Assembly (NCBI RefSeq): GCF_003857035.1
Contig: NZ_QGSY01000223.1
Coordinates: forward strand, 1-47,257
Direction: 5' to 3'
Origin: Micromonospora arida
GTDB taxonomy: Bacteria > Actinomycetota > Actinomycetes > Mycobacteriales > Micromonosporaceae
Length of the DNA: 47,257 nucleotides
In this document: in pieces, positions 30,926-38,875 of the stretch
How positions within the stretch are numbered: position 1 is the first letter of the stretch
How the letters are laid out: the number at the start of each line of letters is the position of its first letter
Program-made: the position numbers and the translations under genes
Notes under the pieces: model-generated
Seen by the model: only the letters and a program-made list of their open reading frames with translations
What the model was told of the DNA's origin: nothing
Database searches by the model: none

Positions 30926-31896
30926 CCGACGCCGACCCGGTCCGGCTCTACCGCACGGTCCGGCTGATCCGCCGGTTCGAGGAACGGGCGGTGGAGCTGG
31001 TCCACGGCGGGCAGATCGTCGGCGGCATCCACCCGTACCTCGGTCAGGAGGGGATCGCCGCCGGCGTCTGCGCCGCGCTGGACGCCGACGACGTGCTCGC
31101 CGGCACCCACCGCGGCCACGGGCACGTCCTGGCGCGCGGGGCCGACCCGGCCCGGATGCTCGCCGAGCTGTGCGGCCGGGTCACCGGCCTCAACGCCGGC
31201 CGGGGCGGTTCGATGCACGCCGCCGACCTGAGCATCGGCGTACTCGGCGCCAACGCGATCGTCGGCGCCTCCGGGGCGATCATCACGGGCGCGGTCTGGG
31301 CCCACCGCCGCCGGGGCCGCGACACCGTCGGTGTGAGCTTCTTCGGCGACGGCGCGGTCAACGAGGGGATGCTGCTGGAGGCGTTCAACCTGGCCGCGCT
31401 CTGGCGGGTGCCGGTGCTGTTCGTCTGCGAGAACAACGGCTACGCCACCACCATGCCGGTCGCCGGCGCGGTGGCCGGCAGCATCGCCGGTCGGGCCGCC
31501 GCGTTCGGCATCCCGGCCGTCGGAGTCGACGGCCAGGACCCCGAGACGGTACGCGTCGCCGCGTGCGCCGCCGTCGACCGGATGCGCGCCGGCGGCGGCC
31601 CCGAGCTGATCGAGGCCCGGACCTACCGCTTCGACGTCCACCACACCTTCGAACACGCGGTACGCCTCGACGACTACCGGCCACCCGACGAGGTGACCCG
31701 TGGTCGGGCCCGGGACCCGGTGCGTATCCAGGGCGAACGCCTCACAAACACCGACCGCGCCGCCGTGGACGCCGAGGTCGAGGCGACCCTCGACGCGGCG
31801 GTGCGGTTCGCCCTGAGCAGCCCGGAACCCGACCCGGCCGACGCGTTGACCTATCTGTACGCCAGCGGCCTGACCGTTCGCACCGGAGGTGGCTGA
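30922..31896 (+). CDS. 2-Oxoacid dehydrogenase E1 alpha subunit (PDH/PglB type)
   Basis: 324 residues, thiamine-diphosphate-binding half of an alpha2beta2 E1. The cofactor motif GDGAVNEGMLLEAFNLAALW and then LFVCENNGYA is complete (GDG-x-N). The N-terminus RLIRRFEERAVELVHGGQIV and HPYLGQEGIAAG are typical, as are RGHGHVLARG and GRGGSMHAADLSIG. Decarboxylates a 2-oxoacid and, with a lipoyl E2, gives the acyl thioester. In pristinamycin phenylglycine biosynthesis PglB/PglC are such E1-like subunits acting on phenylpyruvate-derived acids. Here the Hmo product (benzoylformate type) is a possible substrate. Overlaps the beta-subunit gene by 8 bp. No E2 or E3 gene is in the window. Confidence 0.9.
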   Translation: MTDADPVRLYRTVRLIRRFEERAVELVHGGQIVGGIHPYLGQEGIAAGVCAALDADDVLAGTHRGHGHVLARGADPARMLAELCGRVTGLNAGRGGSMHAADLSIGVLGANAIVGASGAIITGAVWAHRRRGRDTVGVSFFGDGAVNEGMLLEAFNLAALWRVPVLFVCENNGYATTMPVAGAVAGSIAGRAAAFGIPAVGVDGQDPETVRVAACAAVDRMRAGGGPELIEARTYRFDVHHTFEHAVRLDDYRPPDEVTRGRARDPVRIQGERLTNTDRAAVDAEVEATLDAAVRFALSSPEPDPADALTYLYASGLTVRTGGG

Positions 31897-32866
31897 GGTG
31901 CCCCGACTGTCGTACCGCCGGGCGCTCACCCGGGCCCTCGGTGACGAGTTGGCCCGCGACGAGGCGGTGTTCCTGCTCGGCGAGGACGTCCAGGTCGGGG
32001 CGTCGCTGGTGACCACCGGGCTGGCCAAGCGGTTCGGCACCGAACGGGTGCGCGACACCCCCCTGTCCGAGCAGGCGTTCACCAGCTTCGCCACCGGGGC
32101 GGCGCTGGCCGGGCTGCGACCGGTGATCGAGTTCCAGATCCCGTCGCTGCTGTTCCTGGTCTTCGAGCAGATCGTCAACCACGCGCACAAGTTCCCGCTG
32201 ATGACCGGCGGGCAGTGCCGTGTCCCCGTCACCTACCTGGTCCCCGGGTCCGGCTCGCGTACCGGGTGGGCCGGGCAGCACTCCGACCACCCGTACAGCC
32301 TCTTCGCCCACGTCGGCGTGGTCACCGTCGTGCCGGCCACCCCGGCCGACGCGTACGGGCTGCTGGTCACCGCGATCCGCCACGACGACCCGGTGGTGGT
32401 GTTCGCGCCGGCCGGTGCGATGGACGTACGCGACGACGTCGACGACCTGGTGCCGGTGCCGCTGGGCCGGGGCCGGATCCACCGCTTCGGCGACGACGTG
32501 ACGGTGGTCGCGATCGGGCACCTGGTGCACGACGCGATCGCCGTCGCCGAAGAGCTGGCCGACCAGGTCTCGGTGGAGGTGTTCGACCCGCGCACCCTGT
32601 ACCCGTTCGACATCGACGGTCTCACCGAGTCGGTGACCCGCACCGGACGCCTCGTGGTACTCGACGACGGCAACCGTGCCTGCGGGATGGCCGCCGAGAT
32701 CATCGCGAGCGTGGTGGAGCGGGTCCGGCTGCTCGCCCCGCCGCGTCGGGTCACCCGCCCGGACGGGGCGGTGCTGCCGTTCGCCCCCGCACTGGACCGG
32801 GCCGTCCAGCCCGGCCGGGACCAGCTCGCCACCGCCATTCACCTGACCATGAAGGACGGATCATGA
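31889..32866 (+). CDS. 2-Oxoacid dehydrogenase E1 beta subunit (PDH/PglC type)
   Basis: 325 residues, transketolase-fold beta subunit. N-terminal LSYRRALTRALGDELARDEA, VFLLGEDVQVGASLVTTGLA, RVRDTPLSEQAFTSFATGAA (Glu activating thiamine), RPVIEFQIPSLLFLVFEQIV, and a C-terminal domain with VSVEVFDPRTLYPFDIDGL are all family-typical. GTG at 31889 lies in the alpha gene; GTG at 31898 is an alternative three codons on. Together with the alpha subunit it makes a complete E1. Gene stop overlaps the ATP-grasp ATG. Confidence 0.9.
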   Translation: MAEVPRLSYRRALTRALGDELARDEAVFLLGEDVQVGASLVTTGLAKRFGTERVRDTPLSEQAFTSFATGAALAGLRPVIEFQIPSLLFLVFEQIVNHAHKFPLMTGGQCRVPVTYLVPGSGSRTGWAGQHSDHPYSLFAHVGVVTVVPATPADAYGLLVTAIRHDDPVVVFAPAGAMDVRDDVDDLVPVPLGRGRIHRFGDDVTVVAIGHLVHDAIAVAEELADQVSVEVFDPRTLYPFDIDGLTESVTRTGRLVVLDDGNRACGMAAEIIASVVERVRLLAPPRRVTRPDGAVLPFAPALDRAVQPGRDQLATAIHLTMKDGS

Positions 32867-34221
32867 TCGACCCGAACTATCCGTGGCCGGCGGCCGACCG
32901 GGCCTGGACCGACCTGCCGGAGCCGGCCCGTCGGACCATGGTGGCCAGTGGGGCGGCGGCCTGGGAGCAGGTCTTCCACGGCCGGGCCACCTACAACAAG
33001 CAGTGGCGGTTGGCCCGCCCCCCGGTGCTCACCGCCGACGCCTGGCGGGAACTCAACGAGGTCTGCGACCGACTCGCTCAGCTCATCCTCGACGCCTGCC
33101 GTCGCCGGGCCGGGACCGCCGGTGAGCTGCGCCGGCTGCTCGGCGTACCGGCGGGGGAGACCCGGCTGCTGAACGAGGCCGAGCCGTTGACCGAGGCGCT
33201 GCTGGCCGCGTACCGCCCGGATGTGATCTTCTCCGCCGGGGTGCCGAAGTTCGTCGAGTACAACATCGACAGCAGCCTCGGCGGCGGGTTCGACGCCGAC
33301 ACCGTCATCCAGCGGTACGCGGGCCTCTACCGGGAGCAGGGCATCCTCGACGACCTGCCGGTGCGGGCCGCGCCGTCGCTGCTGGACCAACGCTTCGTGG
33401 CGATCCGCGAGGAGTTGCGGCTGCCCGAGGGCGCCCGGGTGGCGCTGCTGATGGACTTCGACGCCGACTACCCCGGCCTCGACGACCCGCAGACGTTCAT
33501 CCGGATCCTCGACCCCCTCGCCGTACGGGCCCGGGACTTCGGCATCGACCTGGTCATCGCCCCGGTCGCCACCGCCACAGTGGACGCCGACCACCGCCTG
33601 GTCGTCGACGGCGCACCGGTCGACGCGTTGTTCCGGTTGTTCGTGCCCAACCGGGTCACCCCCACCGCCGGTCTGGACGCGGTGGCCGTGGCCCTCGCCG
33701 CCGGCACCCTACCGATGTTCGTGTCGGCGGCGGCCTGGCTGCTCGGCAACAAGACCACGTTCGGCTGGCTGTGGGAGGACGTGGACGGGCTGCCCGCCGA
33801 CGACCAGGCGCTGATCCGCCAGCACGTGCCGTACACGGTGCCGTTGACCGCCGCGGTGCTCGACCGGGCCATCGCCGAGCAGGCCACCCTGGTGGCGAAG
33901 CCGGCCGACGGTTCGGCCGGGCACGGTGTCCTGCTCGGCCCGGAGTTGAGCGCGGCGGACTGGGCCGACGGTGTGCGCGCCGCCGTCGACCAGGGTGGCG
34001 CCATCCTCCAGGAGTTCCTGCCGACCGACCGAGTGTCGATGGACTTCGTCCAGATCGAGACGGGTGAGACGGTCACCGCCGACGTGCCGTACTCCCTGGC
34101 CCCGTACCTGTTCGGCCGCCAAGCCTCCGGCGCTCTGGCGAGGGTCGGCTACCCCGGCTGCGACGGAATCCTCAACCTGGCCCACGGCGTCCTCCTAACC
34201 GGAATCCTCCTGTACGGCTGA
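32863..34221 (+). CDS. ATP-grasp family ligase
   Basis: 452 residues, not a close match to any well-known ligase I recognise. The C-terminal half has ATP-grasp features: ATLVAKPADGSAGHGVLLGP (ATP-binding Lys and glycine loop), AILQEFLPTDRVSMDFVQIE (adenine-side QEF and metal-side acidic residues). The N-terminal half contains KFVEYNIDSSLGGGFDAD, reminiscent of glutathionylspermidine synthase/carbamoyl-type ATP-grasp proteins, and ALLMDFDADYPGLDDPQTF. Such enzymes join a carboxylate to an amine through an acylphosphate. In a cluster that makes hydroxyphenylglycine and has no NRPS, it is the best candidate for the amide bond. Last gene of the coupled operon; a palindrome follows 26 bp on. Confidence 0.75.
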   Translation: MIDPNYPWPAADRAWTDLPEPARRTMVASGAAAWEQVFHGRATYNKQWRLARPPVLTADAWRELNEVCDRLAQLILDACRRRAGTAGELRRLLGVPAGETRLLNEAEPLTEALLAAYRPDVIFSAGVPKFVEYNIDSSLGGGFDADTVIQRYAGLYREQGILDDLPVRAAPSLLDQRFVAIREELRLPEGARVALLMDFDADYPGLDDPQTFIRILDPLAVRARDFGIDLVIAPVATATVDADHRLVVDGAPVDALFRLFVPNRVTPTAGLDAVAVALAAGTLPMFVSAAAWLLGNKTTFGWLWEDVDGLPADDQALIRQHVPYTVPLTAAVLDRAIAEQATLVAKPADGSAGHGVLLGPELSAADWADGVRAAVDQGGAILQEFLPTDRVSMDFVQIETGETVTADVPYSLAPYLFGRQASGALARVGYPGCDGILNLAHGVLLTGILLYG

Positions 34222-34247
34222 CCCCGCCCTCCGGACCTCCCTCCGGT

Positions 34248-34304
34248 TGATCATGGGGTTAGCCGGGCTCTGGGCCGCTCCTGGCCCCGCCAACCTCATG
34301 ATCA
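34248..34304. repeat. Palindromic intergenic element, GATCATG family (copy 1)
   Basis: TGATCATGGGGTTAGC faces GCCAACCTCATGATCA across about 25 GC-rich bases. It lies between convergent genes (ATP-grasp ending at 34221, SGNH hydrolase ending at 34302) and probably serves as a two-way terminator. The TGATCATG ends recur in the element at 45321-45397. Confidence 0.65.
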
Positions 34305-34985
34305 CCGGGGTGGGGGGAGCCGGCGGGAGAGGGTGCGGAGGGTTTGGGCTGTTGCTACGGCGTCGCTGCGGGCGCTGCCATGGCGGCCGTCGGTGCTGTA
34401 GAGCGTGGGGTCGGCCGTCAGGGGATGGTCGGTCAGGTGCACGTGGATCGTGTTCAGTCGTTCGGCCAGGTTTGCTGTATGGGCCGACAGGCGGCGCATT
34501 CGTTCGCCCAGGCCGGGCCGGAGGTGCTCGGGCACCGCCGGGCTGTGCGAGACGTCGAACATGCCCACTGTGATCACATCGGCGCCCCCGTCGCGCAGCG
34601 CGGTGATCATCGCGGTCAGCTCGGCGTCCACCGCCTCCGCGTCGTACGCCGGGTGGAAGGCGTCGTTGCCGCCGCAGACGACCAGCGCCAGGTCCGGTGC
34701 GAAGGCCAGCGCCGGGGCGAGCTGGGTGGCCCGCACCTGGTGCGCGCGCAGCCCGCGTCGACCCAGATTCCGGTACGCCAGCTCGGGGCGCACGGCGGTC
34801 AGCTCGGCGGCGACCCGGTCGACCCACTGCACGTCCGGGTAGCCCGGTGTCGGCTCACACATGCCCTCCACGACGCTGTCGCCGAGCGCCACGAACCGCC
34901 GCCACGGGTGCCCGTGCAGCAGTTCGGTGGCCTCCCCGGGGCGCAGACAGTACGGGTCCGTCGATTCGGTGAGCGTCGATGGCAT
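34302..34985 (-). CDS. Cytoplasmic SGNH/GDSL hydrolase
   Basis: 227 residues. Catalytic Ser in FVALGDSVVEGMCE (block I), Gly in YRNLGRRGLRAHQV (block II), Asn in LVVCGGNDAFHP (block III), and block V reads STDGRHGSARSDAVA, where the His is in DGRHG. No signal peptide, so intracellular. Acts as esterase or lipase; substrate unknown. It runs against the biosynthetic operon and stops inside the palindromic element. ATG at 34985 begins the family homology shortly before RRFVALGDS. Could be an unrelated gene or a tailoring/release esterase; nothing decides this. Confidence 0.86.
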   Translation of the reverse strand: MPSTLTESTDPYCLRPGEATELLHGHPWRRFVALGDSVVEGMCEPTPGYPDVQWVDRVAAELTAVRPELAYRNLGRRGLRAHQVRATQLAPALAFAPDLALVVCGGNDAFHPAYDAEAVDAELTAMITALRDGGADVITVGMFDVSHSPAVPEHLRPGLGERMRRLSAHTANLAERLNTIHVHLTDHPLTADPTLYSTDGRHGSARSDAVATAQTLRTLSRRLPPPR

Positions 34986-35196
34986 GCCGGCACGCTAGCC
35001 GACCGCGGGGCTGCCGGGCCAGGCTCAGCCGGTCAGGCTGACCTCGGCCAGGTAGACACAGACGACCAACGCTCGGGCGCTGTCGGATTGGCGTCGTGGG
35101 CGACGCGGCGTCGGCGCGCTGGGGTGGGCTGTTGGCACCCGCCGCCCACGATGGTTGGTGGGCCGACGGCAGAATCCATCGGCGAGGGGAGTGACG

Positions 35197-35772
35197 ATGC
35201 TCGGTTCGTTCCTGCAGGCCCTCGCGACGAAACTGGTCGAGGAGATCCTCAAGCTTCTGGTTCAGTGGCTGGCGCCGAAGGCGCTGCGGTCGGTGCCGCA
35301 CCGCGCCTCGCCGAACTGCCCGCGCTGCGGCGGGTACGGGGTCCGCCGCTGGGCGCCGGGCGGCATGTGGATGTTCCTGCCGTCCCTGCTGGCCTTCGCC
35401 TGGGGTTTCGGGTTCACAGTGCTCGGTGTGCCGGTGGTCGTGCTCACGGTGGTCGCCGTGCTGGTCTCCGACGGCGTCGGGGGAGTGCCGACCGCGCTGT
35501 TCGCGCCGCTTGGCCTGTTGGTCCCCGCCGGGCTGATGGTCGCGGGCGCGTTCGGCCTGGCCCACTACCACAGCTACCCGCCGAAGTGGTGCGCCCGCTG
35601 CCACGGCCGGTGGCCACGCCGGGAGCGGGACGAATACCTACGGGCGTCGGCCCCGGTCGTGACCTGCGGCTGCGGTCAGCGGCTACGGGTGCCCCGAACG
35701 GCCGCGGGGGCGCGACTGCGCTGCCCACGCTGCCGTACCGAACATGCCAGCCCGGCCCCGGCCGGGTGCTGA
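35197..35772 (+). CDS. Membrane protein with zinc ribbons
   Basis: 191 residues, not recognised as a named family. An amphipathic N-terminal helix (FLQALATKLVEEILKLLVQW) is followed by a CPRC pair at about residue 41, then two or three hydrophobic membrane spans (MWMFLPSLLAFAWGFGFTVL; VVVLTVVAVLV; LVPAGLMVAGAFGLAHY). The C-terminal part has further Cys pairs: WCARCHGRW, TCGCGQRLRVP and LRCPRCRTEH, i.e. a zinc-ribbon pattern. ATG at 35197 has GAGGGGAG upstream; GTG at 35191 is a possible alternative. It is divergent from the SGNH gene and faces the MFS gene. Function unknown. Confidence 0.72.
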   Translation: MLGSFLQALATKLVEEILKLLVQWLAPKALRSVPHRASPNCPRCGGYGVRRWAPGGMWMFLPSLLAFAWGFGFTVLGVPVVVLTVVAVLVSDGVGGVPTALFAPLGLLVPAGLMVAGAFGLAHYHSYPPKWCARCHGRWPRRERDEYLRASAPVVTCGCGQRLRVPRTAAGARLRCPRCRTEHASPAPAGC

Positions 35773-35821
35773 CCAGCGGTCGGTCGGCCCTGTTCGGTGC
35801 TGTGGGTGGCGGCGAGCCGCG

Positions 35822-37039
35822 TCAGTGCGTGCCGGCGGGGGTGGACTGCGTCGGCGACTCGGACGAACGGGCCACCAGCGGGTACGCGGTGACCACCAGG
35901 CACGCCGCCGCCATGGTCAGCAGGGCCGGGGTGAATCCCAGAGCGTCCACCGACCAGCCGCCGAGCAGCGCGCCGACCGGCAACCCGACGAACGCCAACG
36001 AACCGGCGATGCCGATCACCCGGGTCTGCAACTCCGGCGGCACCCGCTCGTAGAGCGCCACCCCGAGCAGCGGGTTGACCGCCGCGATGCCGATTCCGGA
36101 CAGGAACGTCACCACGAGCACCACCGGCAGTTCGTCGCTGATCGCCAGCGCCACCAGCCGGGGCGTCCCGGCGACCAGAGCGCCGACCAGGAATGTCAGC
36201 CGCCGGGGCAGCCGGGGCCCCAGCGTGGTGAACACCAGGTTGCCCAGCAGCGCGCCGGCCGAGAACGCCGCCAGCACCAGGCCGAGACCGCTCGGGCCGG
36301 GCAGCTCCCGGGCGACCCAGACCGGGATGTAGACGGCCACGCTGGCGTTGGCCACCATGTTCAGCGCCGAGATGACGGCGAGCATGCCGAGCAGCGGCCG
36401 GTCCCGGCCCAGGTAACTGAAGCCACCCCGCAGGGCGCGCAGGTAACTTTCCGGCTGGGTGGGTTGCGTCGGGCCGGCCGGCGGGCGGACCAGGACGCCG
36501 ATGAGCAGCGCGCAGACCCCGAAGCTGGCCGCGTCGATGAGGATCGCCTCGGTCACCCCGAAGACGGCGATCAGCAGGCCGCCCACTGCGGCGCCGAACA
36601 ATGTCACCACCCGGCTGAGCCCGTCGTACGCGGAGGTCAGCCGGATCAGCGGCACTCCGGCGGCCTCCGCGGCCGGGCGGAACATCACGTGCTTCACCCG
36701 GTCCCCGATGCCGCGCAGCGCGCCGGCCACCGCGACGAGCGCCACCAGCGGGACGAAGCCCAACCACGGGGTCAGCGCCACGACGACCATCACCAGTGCG
36801 CTGCCCGCGTCGCAGAGGATCGAGGTACGGCGCAGGCCGACCCGGTCCGCCCACGGCGTGCCCAACGCGCTGGACAGCAGGTACGGCAGGGTCTCGGCGA
36901 ACGCGACCAGACCCATCTTGGTGGGGCTGCCGGTGGTGACCAGCACCAGCCACGGAATGGTCACCACCGAGATGCGGGTGCCGAGGTTGGAGATCAGGTC
37001 CGCGCTGACCAGGACGACCAGTTGCCGGCGGGGGCTCAC
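35822..37039 (-). CDS. MFS transporter, probable product exporter
   Basis: 405 residues with about 12 hydrophobic spans. The MFS-type loop between spans 2 and 3 reads LGTPWADRVGLRRTSILCDAG. DUF/MFS_3-like features include VFGVTEAILIDAASFGVCALL and VVTFLSGIGIAAVNPLLGV. Proteins of this group (enterobactin-exporter-like) often export siderophores or antibiotics, so export or self-resistance for the second cluster is plausible. GTG at 37039 is chosen since it overlaps the ligase stop by 4 bp (GTGA) and the first span follows (LVVLVSADLISNLG). The long upstream open frame is an Arg/Gly-rich shadow of the ligase. Confidence 0.87.
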   Translation of the reverse strand: MSPRRQLVVLVSADLISNLGTRISVVTIPWLVLVTTGSPTKMGLVAFAETLPYLLSSALGTPWADRVGLRRTSILCDAGSALVMVVVALTPWLGFVPLVALVAVAGALRGIGDRVKHVMFRPAAEAAGVPLIRLTSAYDGLSRVVTLFGAAVGGLLIAVFGVTEAILIDAASFGVCALLIGVLVRPPAGPTQPTQPESYLRALRGGFSYLGRDRPLLGMLAVISALNMVANASVAVYIPVWVARELPGPSGLGLVLAAFSAGALLGNLVFTTLGPRLPRRLTFLVGALVAGTPRLVALAISDELPVVLVVTFLSGIGIAAVNPLLGVALYERVPPELQTRVIGIAGSLAFVGLPVGALLGGWSVDALGFTPALLTMAAACLVVTAYPLVARSSESPTQSTPAGTH

Positions 37040-38595
37040 GCCCCGACCGCCGCCGCCCGACGGGCCGCGTACCGCGCGCGCAGCGCCCGCTTGTCCACCT
37101 TCATCGACCGGTTCACCGGCAGCCGGTCGAGAAACTCCACAGCGGCCGGCGCCCACATCTCGTTGAGTTCGGCGGTCACGAGGTCGATCAGTTCTGCCCC
37201 GGTGACCGTCGCGCCCGGCCCGAGCACCACGTACGCGTACGGCACCTCGCCGACCGTCTGGTCCGGCACGCCGATCACGGCGGCGGCCCGTACCTGGGGG
37301 TGCCCGACCAGCACGTCCTCGATGGGGCGGCAGAAGATCGCCCAGTTCCGGCGATGCGTGACGATCATGTCGTGTGCCCGGTCGACGAGGTAGAGGTAGC
37401 CGTCGTCGTCGAGGTGGCCGATGTCGCGGGTCCGCACCCACCCGTCGACGAGTGTCTGGGCGGTCAGCTCGGGCTGACCGTGGTAGCCGGCGAAGCTCAG
37501 TCGGGTCCGTACCCACACCTCGCCGTCGCGGCCGGTCGGCAGCACCGCGCCGTCGTCGTCGCGGATCTCGATGCGGACGTCACCGTAGGGCCGCCCGCAG
37601 GAGCGCAACCGCTCCGGGTGCTCCGGATCGTCGGTCAGCCCGGGCAGCGCGGTGATCACGACCGCCTCGCTGAGGCCGTACACGATGCGCAGTACCGGAC
37701 CGAACCGCGCGATGGCCTGGCGCAGCCGGGCGGGCGCGGCGGGTCCGGCGCCCACGTTGAACATGAACATGGCGGAGAAGTCCGCGCCGACCAGCGCCGG
37801 GTGGTCCAGCACCTCGTAGAGCATCGGCGGGGTGACGAAGGTCGAGTTGATCCGCTCCCGTTGCACGGTGTCCACGAAGGCCACCGGGTCCCAGTCGTCG
37901 CGGAGGAACAGCACCCCGCCGGTGAACAGGTTGAACAGTGTGGTGATCTGCCCGCTGGCCAGCCACATCGGAGAGTGCGACAGGTGCCGCAGCAACGGGA
38001 ACCCGGCGGCGCGGAAGTCGGCGGCCAGGGCGAGGATCTGGGCGTAGAAGCTCTCCCGGTGGTGTACCAGCTTCGGGCTGCCGGTGGTGCCGCTGGTCTG
38101 CAGGAACGACTCGGGTGCCGGCACGGACGCCGGCAGCTGCGCCGCGTCGGTGTCGGCGGTGAGGTCGGGGCCGGCACCGCCCGCGCCCAGACAGCAGACC
38201 GGTGTGCCGGGCAGCGCGGCGGCCAGCTCCGGGCCCAGACTGGCCCGGTCCCGGGCGTCGTAGACCAGGGCGTCCGGGCGGGCCAACCGGATGAACTCGT
38301 CGACCTCTCGGCGCGCGGTCACCGGGGCGACCCACATCGTCCGGCAGCCGAGCAGATGCAGGGCGAGCTGTAGCAGTGGACCCTCCACCGCGTTCGCGAC
38401 TGTCACCAGCACCGCCGATCCGGGCCGTACGCCCTGCCGGGTCAACGTCGCGGCCATCGCCCGGACCCGCGCGGCGGCCTCGGTGTAGGTCAGTCGCCGA
38501 TCGGCGCCGACAAGCGCCTCCCGGTCGCCGAATTCGGCGAAGAGGTCCAACACCCTGTGCACGTAGGTCGTGGTGTGCCCGGGTCCGTCAGTCAT
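37036..38595 (-). CDS. AMP-dependent acyl ligase (third of three)
   Basis: 519-residue ANL ligase. Motifs: FLQTSGTTGSPKLVHHRESF (phosphate loop), SHSPMWLASGQITTLFNLFT, IVYGLSEAVVITALPG, GWVRTRDIGHLDDDGYLYLV, and the catalytic Lys in LPVNRSMKVDKRALRARYA. The acceptor loop differs from standard ligases: DMIVTHRRNWAIFCRPIEDVL has no GGxNI/VxP pattern. ATG at 38595 (MTDGPG) directly precedes the conserved YVHRVLDLFAEF start. It forms a two-gene minus-strand operon with the MFS exporter and is divergent from the secreted SGNH gene. With the two ligases at 20976 and 25188 the cluster holds three separate acid-activating enzymes. Confidence 0.88.
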   Translation of the reverse strand: MTDGPGHTTTYVHRVLDLFAEFGDREALVGADRRLTYTEAAARVRAMAATLTRQGVRPGSAVLVTVANAVEGPLLQLALHLLGCRTMWVAPVTARREVDEFIRLARPDALVYDARDRASLGPELAAALPGTPVCCLGAGGAGPDLTADTDAAQLPASVPAPESFLQTSGTTGSPKLVHHRESFYAQILALAADFRAAGFPLLRHLSHSPMWLASGQITTLFNLFTGGVLFLRDDWDPVAFVDTVQRERINSTFVTPPMLYEVLDHPALVGADFSAMFMFNVGAGPAAPARLRQAIARFGPVLRIVYGLSEAVVITALPGLTDDPEHPERLRSCGRPYGDVRIEIRDDDGAVLPTGRDGEVWVRTRLSFAGYHGQPELTAQTLVDGWVRTRDIGHLDDDGYLYLVDRAHDMIVTHRRNWAIFCRPIEDVLVGHPQVRAAAVIGVPDQTVGEVPYAYVVLGPGATVTGAELIDLVTAELNEMWAPAAVEFLDRLPVNRSMKVDKRALRARYAARRAAAVGA

Positions 38596-38875
38596 CCGGC
38601 AGCCCCCATCCGAGAAAGCGGCGGTCCCCGGGCAGCTCCCGGTGACGACGCGACGGTGGCGCGCTTGGGCGACCACACCGCCGCCGCCTGGAAGCCTAGG
38701 CGGGAGACGGCTGGTCGGAACCGTGCCGACGGGCGGTCCGAGCGTCCCGCCGGACATTTGATCGCGTCGATCAGGTTGATTGACGCCCGTCAGCGGCGGC
38801 GGCTAGGTTTCTGGACCATCGTCCAGGCGGGCGCCGTCAGCGGACGGCCCTGGGCTGCCACACGATGGAGGTTCC
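38596..38875. promoter_or_regulatory. Divergent promoter region with 15-bp inverted repeat
   Basis: 280 bp between the ligase start (38595, minus) and the SGNH hydrolase start (38876, plus). TGATCG-CGT-CGATCA at 38759-38773 is a perfect inverted repeat, followed by AGGTTGATTGACGCC, the most AT-rich stretch of the gap. It could be an operator controlling both operons. GATGGAGG precedes the ATG at 38876. Confidence 0.45.

Noticed and set aside
35744..37393. Plus-strand 549-codon frame rich in Gln/Arg/Asp
   Set aside because: Shadow of the MFS transporter, which has clear membrane spans on the minus strand.
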